Assembly (NCBI RefSeq): GCF_014489635.1
Contig: NZ_CP060828.1
Coordinates: 8,234,001 to 8,298,000, forward strand
Length of the DNA stretch: 64,000 nt
Origin: Streptomyces roseirectus
GTDB lineage: Bacteria; Actinomycetota; Actinomycetes; Streptomycetales; Streptomycetaceae
Direction: 5' to 3'
A program made the translations under genes and the position numbers. Position 1 is the stretch's first letter. Each line of letters opens with the position of its first letter. Positions 26,562 through 36,097 of this stretch are shown here, piece after piece. Under the pieces are notes generated by a model. That model was not told the origin of the DNA. It was given only the letters and a program-made list of their open reading frames with translations, and searched no databases.

Positions 26562-27110
26562 TCAGCGCACCGGCTCATAGCTGGGCCGCTCGACCCGGCG
26601 CAGCGTCAGGGCCGTCTCCACCGCGTGCGCCCCCGCCGGCGCTGCGGCGCGGGGTCGCGGCGACGAGGTTGGCGGAGCCGGTGACGGCCGCCGCGAAGCT
26701 GACCTCGGCCTGCCCGGCCAGAGCACGGCCGACGCCGGCCGGCACGGAGGGGGCGACGGTCAGCCACGGCATGGCCTCGACCTGGTTGCCGAGCGAGGCC
26801 CGGCCGTCCGCGTGCAGGGCCGCGAGGAGACCTTCGTCGACGCCGTCCAGCCCGACGGGTCCGGGGGCAGGACCGACCGGCAGCGGGCGCGGCGCCTCCT
26901 CCTCCCGGGGCGCCGGCGCCCGGATCTTGCCGAGCCGGCCGGCGGCACCCCCGTAGAACATGCGTAGGACACACCGCGCGTCGACCGACAGGATCCGGGG
27001 GCGCGCGGGAGCTGGCGCGGGACAGGAGACGGACGATCCACGTCGTGCGGCCCACGAGGTTCTGGTCCACCGTCCCCAGCACCCGCAGCCGCGCCGAGCC
27101 CCGCGAGGAG
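26562..27110 (-). pseudogene. Decayed Lrp/AsnC-family regulator
   Basis: Pieces of an Lrp/AsnC protein can be read in three frames. First LRVLGTVDQNLVGRTTWIVRL, then, one frame over, RILSVDARCVLRMFYGG and LDGVDEGLLAALHADGRASL (an HTH start), next RALAGQAEVSFAAAVTGSANLVA (the ligand-domain strand), and finally ETALTLRRVERPSYEPVR with a stop at 26562. The N-terminus is lost next to the GH43 gene and part of the second HTH is deleted. This pattern fits the tandem-domain AsnC regulators common in Streptomyces. It is no longer able to make a full protein. Confidence 0.65.
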
Positions 27111-27124
27111 CACCTTCTTCCTGT

Positions 27125-28504
27125 TCAGTAGCCCACGCGGAACGTCGCGTCCTGGCGTTCCGTCGCCGTCGAGATCGGGTCGATGCGCAGGGCGTAGCTG
27201 TAGTGCCGCAGGTAGCGGTCCGGGTTGTTGTACGAGCGGAACGACGTCCAGCTCGCGTCCGCGAGGCCCGCCGTGCGGTGGAAGGTCGCGTCCCCGGCGA
27301 ACGCCGACGTGCCGTCGTTGACGTCCAGCCGGAGGGCGTAGTCGTAGTGGCGCAGGTAGCGGTCGGGGTTGTTGACCGAGCGGAAGGAGACGCCGGAGCT
27401 GTCCGCGAGGCCCGGGACCAGCGTCCACAGCGAGTCCTTGTACGGCTCGATCGGGTACTCGTCGATGCGGGCCGCGTAGCCCGCGTGCCGGACGTAACGC
27501 GCCGGGAAGTTGTACGACTTGAGCCGGTTCCAGGCGGGGGCGCCCCACCGGGCGAGGAGGTTGTCGTGCTCGGCCGAGGTGATCGGGACGATGCCGCAGT
27601 GCTTGGAGTTGACCGGCTGCGTGTACGTCCTCTGGTCGAGGGGGGTCCAGGTGCCGGTCGCCGGGCTGGTCGACTGCCAGGCGTAGAACACGCCGTTGGG
27701 GGTGTAGGTGTCGCCCCACAGCCACCAAAGGTTGCTGCCGGCCAGGGACTTGACGACCGTCGGTGCCTCGGTGCCGCCGTGCGCGACGCCGGTGCTGTAC
27801 TCCGTGAAGCTGCCGGGGTTCAGGGTGGTCGAACGGGCGCTGACCAGCGTCTGGTTCTTCTTGTAGAAGAGGTAGTGGTAGCCGTTCACGCCGAGCGCCA
27901 TGTCGCCGTCGATCACGTCGTAGCCCGGGTCGAAGAAGACCTGCGGGGCCGACGCCGTCACGAAGTCCGTCGTGTGGTTGACCATGATGACGTTGTGGCC
28001 GCTCGCGTTCACCGACGAGTAGATCACCGCGTACTGCCCGCGCCCCGCGTCCCAGAACGCCTCCGGCGCCCAGCTGTGCGTGGTCATGTCGTGCAGCTTC
28101 AGCCGCCGGTACCCGGTGAAGCTCCGCAGGTCGGCCGAGTCCCAGACGTGGATGTACTGGCTGTTGTAGTTCCAGTCCGTCCCCTTCAGGTCCGTCGCCA
28201 GCACGACGAACGTCCCGTCCTGCTTGCGCATGACGAACGGATCCCGCAGCCCGCCCGCCCCCGCCGTCGGTGTCACCAGCGGATTGTTCTGGTTGAGCGG
28301 CGTCCAGTTCAGCCCGTCGCGGCTGACGGCCAGATGCAGCCCGTAGTCCGTGCCGTCCCCCAGGTTCGTCGACTCGGTGAAGTAGCACATCGCGTACGCC
28401 GAATCCGCCGCGTGAGCTGTTCCGGCGCCCAGCATCAGCGCGGCCGGCACGGCGGCGCCCATTCCGAGCAGGCCGCGACGCGAGAGGTGGGGGTATTGGC
28501 TCAT
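27125..28504 (-). CDS. Secreted GH43 arabinan-active enzyme with CBM42
   Basis: A 459-residue exported protein. ATG at 28504 has GGAG at the right spacing and begins a twin-arginine signal (HLSRRGLLGMGAA) cleaved after ...GTAHA. The five-bladed propeller (about 35-315) carries GLRDPFV and WAPEAFWD, which hold the expected catalytic acidic residues of GH43-type enzymes. The C-terminal 140 residues are three AbfB/CBM42 repeats (NPDRYLRHY, DATFH, DATFR) that bind arabinofuranose side chains. It should release arabinose or arabinooligosaccharides from arabinan or arabinoxylan outside the cell. A perfect palindrome lies 26 bp upstream. Confidence 0.87.
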   Translation of the reverse strand: MSQYPHLSRRGLLGMGAAVPAALMLGAGTAHAADSAYAMCYFTESTNLGDGTDYGLHLAVSRDGLNWTPLNQNNPLVTPTAGAGGLRDPFVMRKQDGTFVVLATDLKGTDWNYNSQYIHVWDSADLRSFTGYRRLKLHDMTTHSWAPEAFWDAGRGQYAVIYSSVNASGHNVIMVNHTTDFVTASAPQVFFDPGYDVIDGDMALGVNGYHYLFYKKNQTLVSARSTTLNPGSFTEYSTGVAHGGTEAPTVVKSLAGSNLWWLWGDTYTPNGVFYAWQSTSPATGTWTPLDQRTYTQPVNSKHCGIVPITSAEHDNLLARWGAPAWNRLKSYNFPARYVRHAGYAARIDEYPIEPYKDSLWTLVPGLADSSGVSFRSVNNPDRYLRHYDYALRLDVNDGTSAFAGDATFHRTAGLADASWTSFRSYNNPDRYLRHYSYALRIDPISTATERQDATFRVGY

Positions 28505-28529
28505 TCTCGATCTCCGGTGCGGGGGTAGG

Positions 28530-28549
28530 TTGTCCGGGATATCGGACAA
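28530..28549. promoter_or_regulatory. 20-bp palindromic operator candidate before GH43 gene
   Basis: TTGTCCG-GGATAT-CGGACAA is a perfect 7-bp inverted repeat with a 6-bp spacer, 26 bp upstream of the GH43 start. Position and symmetry suggest a repressor site. The half-site does not look like the central-CG LacI sites elsewhere in this window. Confidence 0.55.
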
Positions 28550-28613
28550 GGTTCGGGAAATCGATCAGAAGCTAGGCCGTGCGGCTCCGGAGGTCAATGG
28601 TTCTGACAAGGGT

Positions 28614-28648
28614 GAGGCGCCCGGGGCTCTGTGGGACCCGGGCGCCTC
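28614..28648 (-). terminator. Terminator hairpin of the isomerase-dehydrogenase-porter operon
   Basis: GAGGCGCCCGGG and CCCGGGCGCCTC form a perfect 12-bp stem with an 11-base loop, 8 bp after the isomerase stop on the minus strand. Confidence 0.75.
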
Positions 28649-28656
28649 AGGGGCCG

Positions 28657-29526
28657 TCAGGCCGCCAGCTCCTTGCGGATGCGGTCCAGCATGAACGCCG
28701 AGGACTCGTGGGCGCGTTCCTCCCACGCGAAGACACACGCGGTGGCGACGCCGTCGAAGCCCAGGTCACGCAGGGTGCTGAAGAAGACGGGCCAGTCGAC
28801 CTCGCCCTGGCCGATGTCGAGGTGCTGGTGGATACGGGCCGGGGTGCCCGGGGGGTTGAGGATGTACCGCAGACCGCTCGACCCCTTGTGGTTGAAGGAG
28901 TCGGCGATGTGGACGTGCTGGAGCCTGTCACCGGCGTAACGCAGCATCCGCGCGATGTCCGCACCCGGCTCGGCGGGGCCCGACAGATGGAAGGTGTGCG
29001 GCGCGCAGTACAGGTAGTTCACCCACGGCTTGTTGATCGCGCGGACCAGGTCGACCGCCGGGGCGTTCTCCTCGCAGAAATCGTCCGGATGCGCCTCCAG
29101 GTTCAGCGCGACACCCTCCCGCTCGAACAGCGGAAGCAGCTCCTCCAGCGACCGCCAGAACGCCGCCTCGCTCTCGGCGGCCCGCTCCGGACGCCCGTTG
29201 AACTCACTGTTCATCAACGGGCATTCCAGCTCCACGGTGATCTCGATCATCCGCTTCCAGTACCGCACCGCCGCCCGCCGCTCCTCCTCGTCCGGCGACG
29301 ACCACTTGTACAGCGGCAACACCGACGACAACCGAACCCCGTGCGCCCGCAGGGAGTTCTTCAACGCCGCGATCCGCCCGTCGTCCGCCCGGGGATGCCG
29401 GAAGAACGGCATGAAGTCGTCCCGGGGCGACAACTCGATGTACTCGTACCCGAGTTCGGCCACCGTCCGCACCATCTCGTCGACCGGCAGCGCCCGGAAC
29501 ATGTAGGGGTCGAGGGCGATCTTCAC
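28657..29526 (-). CDS. Sugar phosphate isomerase/epimerase (IolE/IolI-like TIM barrel)
   Basis: A 289-residue AP-endonuclease-2-type TIM barrel. The GTG at 29526 overlaps the dehydrogenase stop as GTGA. Metal-binding residues are suggested by [18 protein letters not shown] and [13 protein letters not shown], the last being strongly conserved in sugar isomerases. Together with the Gfo/Idh dehydrogenase and the porter it could process an inositol or other cyclic polyol or a ketose. The exact substrate cannot be read from the sequence. Confidence 0.82.
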   Translation of the reverse strand: MKIALDPYMFRALPVDEMVRTVAELGYEYIELSPRDDFMPFFRHPRADDGRIAALKNSLRAHGVRLSSVLPLYKWSSPDEEERRAAVRYWKRMIEITVELECPLMNSEFNGRPERAAESEAAFWRSLEELLPLFEREGVALNLEAHPDDFCEENAPAVDLVRAINKPWVNYLYCAPHTFHLSGPAEPGADIARMLRYAGDRLQHVHIADSFNHKGSSGLRYILNPPGTPARIHQHLDIGQGEVDWPVFFSTLRDLGFDGVATACVFAWEERAHESSAFMLDRIRKELAA

Positions 29527-30539
29527 GCGGCACCTCCGTAGAAGGCGGGACGGGGCTTGAGGTCGGTCGTGACGACGGCGCCGGAGTTCAGGGCCTCGAC
29601 GGTCGCGGTGGTGATGGCGGTCGCGGCGTATCCGTCCCAGGCGGACGGGCCCGTAGGCGCCTCGCCGGCGGCGATACCGGCGATCCACTCGCGGAACTCC
29701 GTGTCGAAGGCGTCTTGGAACCGCGCGACCCAGTCGGTGGGGACGGGCGTCGTGTGCTGTCCGGCGCCGCGGACGGCGACGGCGGCCGGATCGGGTAGCC
29801 GGGCCAGCCCCTCCTCGCCGACCGCTTCGCACTGGATGTCGTACCCGTAGCGGCAGTTGACGAAGACCTCCAGGTCGATCCGCACCCCCTTCGCGGTCTC
29901 GAACAGCATGATCTGCGGGTCCTTGAGATGCGCGGCCCGGTGGCGGGTGGCGCGCGGCAGGACGACCTGCGCGGAGACGATCTCGTCGTCCAGCAGCCAG
30001 CGCAGCACGTCGACCTCGTGGACGGCCGTGTCGAGCGCGGCCATGTCGGAGGTGTACGTGTCCGGCACGCCCGGGTTGCGGTGCGCGCAGTGGACGATGA
30101 GTGGCGTCCCGATCCGCCCGGCGTCGATGACCTCCTTGAGCTGCCGGTACCCGGCGTCGTAGCGCCGCATGAACCCGACCTGCACGAGCCGCCGCCCGCG
30201 CGCCTGCTCGGCCTCGACGATCCGCAGACAGTCCTCGGCGGTGGTGGCGAGCGGCTTCTCGCAGAACACCGGCTTGCCCGCCGCGACCGCCGCCAGGACG
30301 TGCCCGGCGTGGGTCGGCCCCCAGGAGGTGACGAGGACGGCGTCCACGTCACCGGCCGCGACGACGGCCGCCCCGTCGGGCAGCACCCGCGCCCCCACCG
30401 GCCCCGCCGCCCGCGCCGCGCGGTCCGCGTCGAGGTCGGTGACGGCGGTGACCCGCGCCCCGGTGACGGTGTGGGTGAGGCGCCTGATGTGCTCCGTGCC
30501 GATCCAGCCGGCGCCGATGACACCTACACGTACAGTCAT
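29523..30539 (-). CDS. Gfo/Idh/MocA-family dehydrogenase (inositol 2-dehydrogenase-like)
   Basis: A 338-residue NAD(P)-dependent oxidoreductase. The Rossmann motif [16 protein letters not shown] starts at residue 6. The EKP motif (CEKPLATT) near residue 96 and the [14 protein letters not shown] helix, with Asp and His of the active site, match inositol/sugar dehydrogenases. It probably oxidises a polyol at one hydroxyl in the cytosol. It is 18 bp from the porter gene and overlaps the isomerase gene, so the three form one operon. Confidence 0.86.
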   Translation of the reverse strand: MTVRVGVIGAGWIGTEHIRRLTHTVTGARVTAVTDLDADRAARAAGPVGARVLPDGAAVVAAGDVDAVLVTSWGPTHAGHVLAAVAAGKPVFCEKPLATTAEDCLRIVEAEQARGRRLVQVGFMRRYDAGYRQLKEVIDAGRIGTPLIVHCAHRNPGVPDTYTSDMAALDTAVHEVDVLRWLLDDEIVSAQVVLPRATRHRAAHLKDPQIMLFETAKGVRIDLEVFVNCRYGYDIQCEAVGEEGLARLPDPAAVAVRGAGQHTTPVPTDWVARFQDAFDTEFREWIAGIAAGEAPTGPSAWDGYAATAITTATVEALNSGAVVTTDLKPRPAFYGGAA

Positions 30540-30557
30540 GTGAACATCCTCAAGAGG

Positions 30558-31979
30558 TCAGGAGTAGCGGGCCTTCAGCTCCGCTTCCAGCGTTTCGAGC
30601 GTGCGTCCCTTGGTCTCCGGGACGTGGAACTTGACGAACGCGAGCGAGCAGCAGCGCGCGCCGACGAAGAGGAAGAACGTGGCGGAGACGCCGATCCCGT
30701 CGACCAGGGACGGGAAGACGAGCCCGATCACGAAGTTGGTCAGCCACAGCACGACCGCCGCGACCCCCATCCCGAACCCGCGCATCCGCATCGGGAAGAT
30801 CTCCGACAGCATCAGCCAGGTCACCGGCGAGATCGCCCCCTGCTGGAAGGCGAGGAACGTGACGGTCATCGCGAGCACCGCGTACGCCCGCCCGTCCCCG
30901 GCGGGCAGCGCCAGCGAGAACACCCCGATCAGGAACAGCGCGGCGATCGTCCCCACCTGACCGGTCATCAGCATCGGCCGGCGCGGCACCCGCCCCAGCA
31001 GCCAGATCCCGACGAACGTCGCCAGCACCGAGATCACCCCGTTGGCGATGTTCGCGGTGAGCGCGCCGTCCGAGGTGAACCCGGCGTCGGTGAGGATCTG
31101 CGTCCCGTAGTACATGATCGTGTTGACGCCGGTGATCTGCTGCACGATCGCGATCCCGAACCCGACGAGCATCAGCTTCCGCAGCCAGGGCGTCGCCCTG
31201 AGGTCCCGCCAGCCCCCGAGCCGCTGCTCGGCGTCCCGCACGGCCAGCGCGGTCACCTCGGCGAGTTCCGCCTCGGCCCGCTGCCGCTCCCGCACCTGTT
31301 TCAGCACGTCCAGCGCCTCGGCGAACCGCGTCCGCGAGGCCAGCCAGCGCGGGCTCTCCGGCATCACCAGCATCCCGAACCACAGCACGACCGCCGGCAG
31401 CGTCGCGACGACCAGCATCCACCGCCACACGCCGCCCGACTCGCCGCCGACGTCCGCGATCACCGCGTTCGACGTGAACGCCAGCAACTGCCCGCTCACG
31501 ATCATGAGTTCGTTGCGGGTGACCAGCGCCCCGCGCCGCTCGGCGGGCGAGATCTCCGCGAGGTACACCGGCACCGTCACCGACGCCCCGCCGACCGCGA
31601 GCCCCAGCACGAACCGGGCCACCACCATCGACGCCGTGTCCGGCGCCAGCGTCGCCCCGAGCGCGCCCGCGAAGAACAGCACCGCGAGCCACAGGATCGT
31701 CCGCCGTCTGCCGCGCGCGTCCGACAGCCGCCCGCCCACGACCGCGCCCAGCGCCGCGCCGAGCAGCAGCGAACTGGTCACCATCCCCTCGGTGAACGGG
31801 GTCAGGCCCAGGTCGTCCTTCATGTACGGCAGGGCGCCGTTGATGACGCCCGTGTCGTAGCCGAAGAGCAGCCCGCCGAACGTGGCGACGACCGTGACGA
31901 CCCGCAGCCTGCGCGCGACGCCCGTCTCGGCCGCTGCCGGGTCCGCTGTGGCGCGGAGGGAGGTCGGCGTCTTTGCCAT
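30558..31979 (-). CDS. MFS sugar/polyol porter (IolT/XylE-like)
   Basis: A 473-residue, 12-TM transporter of the sugar porter family. Signatures are FGYDTGVINGAL in TM1, GRLSDARGRRRT, PESPRWLASR after TM6, QQITGVNTIMYY in TM7 and PETKGRTLETLE near the end. These are those of proton-coupled myo-inositol or pentose carriers. It is the first gene of the minus-strand operon and faces a LacI gene; two palindromes lie 20-45 bp from its start. Confidence 0.9.
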   Translation of the reverse strand: MAKTPTSLRATADPAAAETGVARRLRVVTVVATFGGLLFGYDTGVINGALPYMKDDLGLTPFTEGMVTSSLLLGAALGAVVGGRLSDARGRRRTILWLAVLFFAGALGATLAPDTASMVVARFVLGLAVGGASVTVPVYLAEISPAERRGALVTRNELMIVSGQLLAFTSNAVIADVGGESGGVWRWMLVVATLPAVVLWFGMLVMPESPRWLASRTRFAEALDVLKQVRERQRAEAELAEVTALAVRDAEQRLGGWRDLRATPWLRKLMLVGFGIAIVQQITGVNTIMYYGTQILTDAGFTSDGALTANIANGVISVLATFVGIWLLGRVPRRPMLMTGQVGTIAALFLIGVFSLALPAGDGRAYAVLAMTVTFLAFQQGAISPVTWLMLSEIFPMRMRGFGMGVAAVVLWLTNFVIGLVFPSLVDGIGVSATFFLFVGARCCSLAFVKFHVPETKGRTLETLEAELKARYS

Positions 31980-31999
31980 GACGTGTCCTTCCGATGGAC

Positions 32000-32024
32000 T
32001 ATAGCGCTCTACTAGAGCGCTCTA
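32000..32024. promoter_or_regulatory. Twin LacI-type palindromes between porter and repressor genes
   Basis: TATAGCGCTCTA (32000-32011) and the perfect palindrome TAGAGCGCTCTA (32013-32024) sit side by side, centres 13 bp apart. The central AGCGCT step is typical for LacI-family operators. They occupy the start region of the porter gene and are 110 bp from the repressor start, so the adjacent LacI protein probably controls the operon and perhaps itself. Confidence 0.7.
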
Positions 32025-32135
32025 AGCGAGTACGATCGACCCTGTGCAAATGTCATGTCAATAGGTCGTCACGGGGAGATGTCACGGAGTTCGCGGCCCA
32101 CGTACAGTGGGCCGCGAAGGGTGGTGGAGGTGACT

Positions 32136-33155
32136 GTGGGCGCAGCGGGAAAGCGGCCGACGATGGAGGACGTCGCGCAGCGGGCGGGGGTGTCCCGGGC
32201 GCTCGTGTCGATCGTCTTCCGCGACCAGCCGGGGGCGAGCCGCGAGACCCGCGAACGGGTCCTGCGCGTCGCCGACGAGATCGGCTACCGCCTCGACAAC
32301 GCCGCCCGCCTGCTCGCGCGCGGCCGCAGCAAGACCCTCGGCGTCCTGATGGCCGTCCGCCAGACCTTCCACGCCGACCTCGTCGAGGGCGTCTACCCCG
32401 AGGCCGAACGCCTCGGCTACGACGTCCTGCTCTCCGCCACCGGGCCCGGCCGTGGCGAGGGCAAGGCCGTCGAGGCGCTGCTCGCCCACCGCTGCGAGGC
32501 CGTCCTCCTCCTCGGCACCGAGGCCGAACCCGCCGACCTCGACGCGCTCGGCCGGCGCACCGTCGCCGTCTCCGTCGGCCGCCGCGTCCCCCACGCCCGC
32601 GTCGACAGCGTCCACACCGCCGAGGGCAAGGGCGTGCGGCTCGCCATGGACCACCTCGTGGAACTCGGCCACCGCGACATCGTCCACATCGACGGCGGCA
32701 AGGGGCCCGGCTCGGCGGAGCGCAGGCGCGCCTACCGGGCGGCGATGCGGCGCCACTGTTCGGAGGTCGAGCCGCGCATCCTTCCCGGCGACCACACCGA
32801 GGCGTCCGGCATCGAGGCGGGACGGCTGCTCCTCGCGGAACGCGACGCGGGGCGGGCCCTGCCGACGGCCGTCCTCGCGGGCAACGACCGCTGCGCGATG
32901 GGCCTGATGATGACCCTCGCGCGCGGCGGGCTCGACATCCCCCGCGACCTGTCGATCGTCGGCTACGACGACAGCCACCTCTCCCACCTGATGCCGCTCG
33001 GCCTGACGACCGTCCGCCAGGACGCACCACTCCTCGCGGAGCACGCCGTGCGGTTCGCTGTGGAACGGCTGGAGGACGACAGGCTGGAGCCCAGGGAGGC
33101 GGTGGTGGATCCGAAGCTGGTGGTGCGGGGGACTACGGGGGAGCCGCGGGGGTGA
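32136..33155 (+). CDS. LacI-family repressor of the inositol/sugar module
   Basis: A 339-residue LacI regulator. GTG at 32136 is chosen because GGAGG lies 5 bases upstream; a GTG 6 bases earlier is also possible. The HTH reads PTMEDVAQRAGVSRALVSIVF, described at about residues 6-26, and the effector domain includes GNDRCAMGLMM and LSIVGYDDSHLSHLMPLGLTT. It is divergent from the porter operon and should bind the twin palindromes between them. Confidence 0.9.
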   Translation: MGAAGKRPTMEDVAQRAGVSRALVSIVFRDQPGASRETRERVLRVADEIGYRLDNAARLLARGRSKTLGVLMAVRQTFHADLVEGVYPEAERLGYDVLLSATGPGRGEGKAVEALLAHRCEAVLLLGTEAEPADLDALGRRTVAVSVGRRVPHARVDSVHTAEGKGVRLAMDHLVELGHRDIVHIDGGKGPGSAERRRAYRAAMRRHCSEVEPRILPGDHTEASGIEAGRLLLAERDAGRALPTAVLAGNDRCAMGLMMTLARGGLDIPRDLSIVGYDDSHLSHLMPLGLTTVRQDAPLLAEHAVRFAVERLEDDRLEPREAVVDPKLVVRGTTGEPRG

Positions 33156-33278
33156 GCGGGGTATTCGTACATTCGTTCCCGGGGGGTGATGGTGCGTTCC
33201 GCCCCGCGCGCGTACCGGGCCGGTCGGGTGATCCTGGTCGGGATCCATGGCAACGTCCGTCTCCGACAAGGGGTTTCG

Positions 33279-33842
33279 ATGAACGACGACCTGCTCACCG
33301 TGAAGATCGCTCGCGGCTTCGACCACCTCGACGTCGACGGCGACGGCCGGCTCACCGAGTACGACCACGTCCTCATGGGGCAGCGCTCGGCGCGGTCCCT
33401 CGGCCACGAGGAGGGCTCCGACGCCGAGCGGGCCATCGTCGACGCGTACGTCGGGATCTGGCGCGACCTCCACCAGCCGTTCGCGGGCGGCGCCGACGCC
33501 GTGACCCGCGAGGAGTTCATCACCTCCACGCACAGCCTCGCCGACGACCCCGAGGCCGCCCTCGCCACCGTCGGCCGGCTCGCCGAGGTCTTCCTCTCCG
33601 TCGCCGACGCGGACGGGGACGGCACCGTCGACCCCGACGAGTTCTACGCCTTCCAGACCGGCCACTTCCCCGGCCTCGACCGGCCCACCGCCGACAACGC
33701 CTTCCGCCACCTCGACCGCGACTCCAACGGCACCCTCTCCCGCACCGAGTTCATCACCGCCGTCCTCGAATACTGGACCAGCCGCGACCCGGAGGCGCCG
33801 GGGAACTGGTGGACGGGGGTGCATCCGCTGGACGCGCGTTAG
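33279..33842 (+). CDS. EF-hand calcium-binding protein (calerythrin-like)
   Basis: A 187-residue soluble protein. Canonical calcium loops are seen at residues 18-29 (DVDGDGRLTEYD), 110-121 (DADGDGTVDPDE) and 146-157 (DRDSNGTLSRTE); a fourth, degenerate loop lies near 70-80. Length and spacing match the calerythrin/CalD group of actinobacteria, thought to be calcium sensors or buffers. ATG at 33279; upstream residues in the open frame are unlikely to be coding. It stands alone. Confidence 0.9.
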   Translation: MNDDLLTVKIARGFDHLDVDGDGRLTEYDHVLMGQRSARSLGHEEGSDAERAIVDAYVGIWRDLHQPFAGGADAVTREEFITSTHSLADDPEAALATVGRLAEVFLSVADADGDGTVDPDEFYAFQTGHFPGLDRPTADNAFRHLDRDSNGTLSRTEFITAVLEYWTSRDPEAPGNWWTGVHPLDAR

Positions 33843-34525
33843 GAGGAACGCCGGCGGACGGGGGCGCCGGCGGGGAGAGGCGAGGGGCGGGGGAGTTGAG
33901 GGGGCTGGGGGGGGCCGAAGGGGGCGAGGGGAAGGCGAGTCGGCGGGCGCCGACCCGGCGGGAGGGGGTGTCCGGCTGGGGCGGCGGTGTTGTGAGCGGG
34001 CCGGTGGGAGCCGGGAGGGAGTGGGGAGCCGGGGGTGAGGGGTTGAGGGGAGGCGCGTCGACGGGCGGGGTGAGTTGGGGGCGCGGTGACGTCGTGGGCG
34101 CGGGGCGGGGCGGGGTTTCGGCATGCCGACGGGTGCGTGAGTCGAGGGGGTGGGGTAGACCCGCGGGTGCGGTGAGGCGAGGGGCGAGGTGTGATGAGGG
34201 GCGGCGGGGCGAGTCGGGGTTACGGGCAAGTTCGCCTCGGCGAGCGCCAGTTGTGTTCCGGCGGCTGCTCGGCAGCCCACGCCGAACCGCCCCTGCGGGC
34301 CCACGCGACCGGACCTCGACGCCGGGCGCCGCCCTCAGGGCGTGCCCGGCGCGCCGATCCCGGAGCAGGGCTGGGCCGTCGGCCTCAGGTCAGCCCCGCC
34401 ACGCTCCGCCGTGCCCCGTCGGCCGCTCGTCCCCGCCCTCGTCTCCGCCTTCGGCGTTCGGCCCCGGCGTCAGCCCCTTTCGCCCCTCGGCCCCCAACTC
34501 TTCCGTCCGCAGCCGCTTGCCGTGC
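33843..34525. other. Strongly G-rich gap without recognised gene
   Basis: The first 350 bp are dominated by GGGG runs on the plus strand and the rest is C-rich. Open frames on both strands read as Arg/Pro/Gly low complexity. I see no gene, RNA or repeat with a clear unit. Confidence 0.5.
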
Positions 34526-35113
34526 CTACCCGTGTGACCGCAGCAGATAGCGCAGGGTCAGCCTGCGGGCGCGGTCCGCGTCCAGGCCCAGGGCTACTCC
34601 GATGGTTTCCCACTCCGGCTCGTCGTCCTTGATGGAGTACGCGGCTTCGTAGGCCAGGGACTGGGTGAGGCGTTCGAGTTCGCCGATGGCGCGGAGGGCG
34701 GCGACGGGGGCCTGGTCGGCGAGGTTGGCGAGTTGGAGGTGGAGGCGGTCGATGGTGTCGGAGACCTCCTCGGGGACGGGGATCGTGCGCCGCTCGACGG
34801 CCTCGATGTGCTCGCCCCAGTCCTCGTAGGCGGGCAGGACGTCGACGTCGGCGAGGTCGTCGTAGGACATGCCCGCGCGGTCGACGGGGTACGCGGTCCC
34901 GCGCCAGCCGCACATGCAGGCGCCCCGGAAACCGACCGTGAGCGGACGGGACAGCCGCCCGTCGTAGGCCCACCACTCCCGCGTCTCGACGATGCTCGCC
35001 GCGCTGGACCCGAAGTCGAGGTAGACCGGCTTGGGTTCACTCCCGTCCGGGAGCACCGCCCCCGCGTATCCCCCGTGCGACTCCCCGAACTCCTCCTGAG
35101 TCCACAGTTCCAT
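34526..35113 (-). CDS. Conserved-looking hypothetical protein
   Basis: A 195-residue acidic, soluble protein with no signal or TM helix. ATG at 35113 has GGAGGGG 7 bases upstream. It begins MELWTQEEFGESHGGY and has a central CMCGWRGTAYPVD motif with two cysteines, perhaps half of a metal site, and a Leu/Ala-rich helical C-terminus (AIGELERLTQSLAYEAAYSI). The last 30 residues resemble a small HTH (WETIGVALGLDADRARRLTLRY). I do not recognise the family; DNA or partner binding is possible. Confidence 0.7.
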   Translation of the reverse strand: MELWTQEEFGESHGGYAGAVLPDGSEPKPVYLDFGSSAASIVETREWWAYDGRLSRPLTVGFRGACMCGWRGTAYPVDRAGMSYDDLADVDVLPAYEDWGEHIEAVERRTIPVPEEVSDTIDRLHLQLANLADQAPVAALRAIGELERLTQSLAYEAAYSIKDDEPEWETIGVALGLDADRARRLTLRYLLRSHG

Positions 35114-35195
35114 CTCCGTTCCCCCTCCGCTGCGACGCCGGGTGCACGTCCTCCGAGCATGCCCCAACGACCCGTGCGGGGAACGGCACTTCGCG

Positions 35196-35543
35196 TTACA
35201 GCCCGCGACTCTCCTCCTCGGTCACCGCGTCCAGCAGCGCACTCAGCAGCCCGGGGAAGCGGACGTCCGCCTCGTCGGCGCGCAGCGCGTTGAACTTCGT
35301 CGTGCCGACGTAGTACTGGCGGATCACACCGGCCTCGCGCAGGACGCCGAAGTGGTGGGTGCGGGTCGAGAGGGAGACCGGGGTGTCGAAGGTGCCGCAG
35401 CTCATGTCCTCGGCGGAGCGGGCCAGTTGGGAGACGATCGCGCGGCGGACCGGGTCGGCGAGGGCTTCGAGGAACTGCTGGAGGGTGACGTCGGACAGGT
35501 CGGGATGGTCGATCGTCCGGGCGGCGGTGCGGGGACGGGCCAC
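35196..35543 (-). CDS. ArsR-family winged-helix regulator
   Basis: A 115-residue HTH protein. ALADPVRRAIVSQLA and THHFGVLREAGVIRQYYVGTTKFNALR are the alpha-3/recognition and wing regions of ArsR-type repressors. The CGTFDTP segment has a single Cys and no metal-binding ELCVCDL motif, so it is probably not a metal sensor. It ends with ...SRGL and TAA. No target gene is evident. Confidence 0.85.
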   Translation of the reverse strand: MARPRTAARTIDHPDLSDVTLQQFLEALADPVRRAIVSQLARSAEDMSCGTFDTPVSLSTRTHHFGVLREAGVIRQYYVGTTKFNALRADEADVRFPGLLSALLDAVTEEESRGL

Positions 35544-35573
35544 GGTGACTCCAGCGGGCGGGGGGTGGTGTGA

Positions 35574-36074
35574 TCAAGCCATCGTACGACCGCCGCCGAA
35601 CTCGGAGGAAACGGCGGAAACGGAGGAATCGCGGGGCGCGTCCTCCGTATGCCGGGGCGCGCCCTCCGCGTTGTACCGCACCAGATACGCCGCGAACCGC
35701 TCCAGATCGGCCGGCGACCACCCGTCGAGCCGTTCCCGGAACGCGGCCCGCCGGCTCTCGGTGACCTGCGCGAGGATCCGCCGCCCGGCGTCGGTGAGGT
35801 GCAGGGCCTGCACCCGCATGTCGGACGGATCGGGCCGCCGCTCGATCAGCCCGGCCCGCTCCAGCGCCGTCACCTGCCGGCTGATCGTCGACTTGTCGAG
35901 CCCGTAGTGCGCGGCGAGATCCGTCGCCCGGCACCCGTCGCTCTCCTCCAGGTGCCCGAGCAGCGTGAACGCCACGAGCGACAGCTCGGGATGCATACGC
36001 CCGGCATGCGCCCTGGCCCGCCGGGCGAACGCGGTCATCTCCCGCTGGATGGTCTCCACGGCCTCGGAACCCAT
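35574..36074 (-). CDS. MarR-family transcriptional regulator
   Basis: A 166-residue MarR protein. HTH: RATDLAAHYGLDKSTISRQVTALE; wing: ERAGLIERRPDPSDMRVQALHLTDAG. ATG with GGAGG upstream. It is divergent from the PrmC-like gene, and an imperfect palindrome lies 24-38 bp upstream of its start, suggesting autoregulation. Confidence 0.9.
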   Translation of the reverse strand: MGSEAVETIQREMTAFARRARAHAGRMHPELSLVAFTLLGHLEESDGCRATDLAAHYGLDKSTISRQVTALERAGLIERRPDPSDMRVQALHLTDAGRRILAQVTESRRAAFRERLDGWSPADLERFAAYLVRYNAEGAPRHTEDAPRDSSVSAVSSEFGGGRTMA

Positions 36075-36097
36075 CGCCGGACCTCCTCACACTCCTC

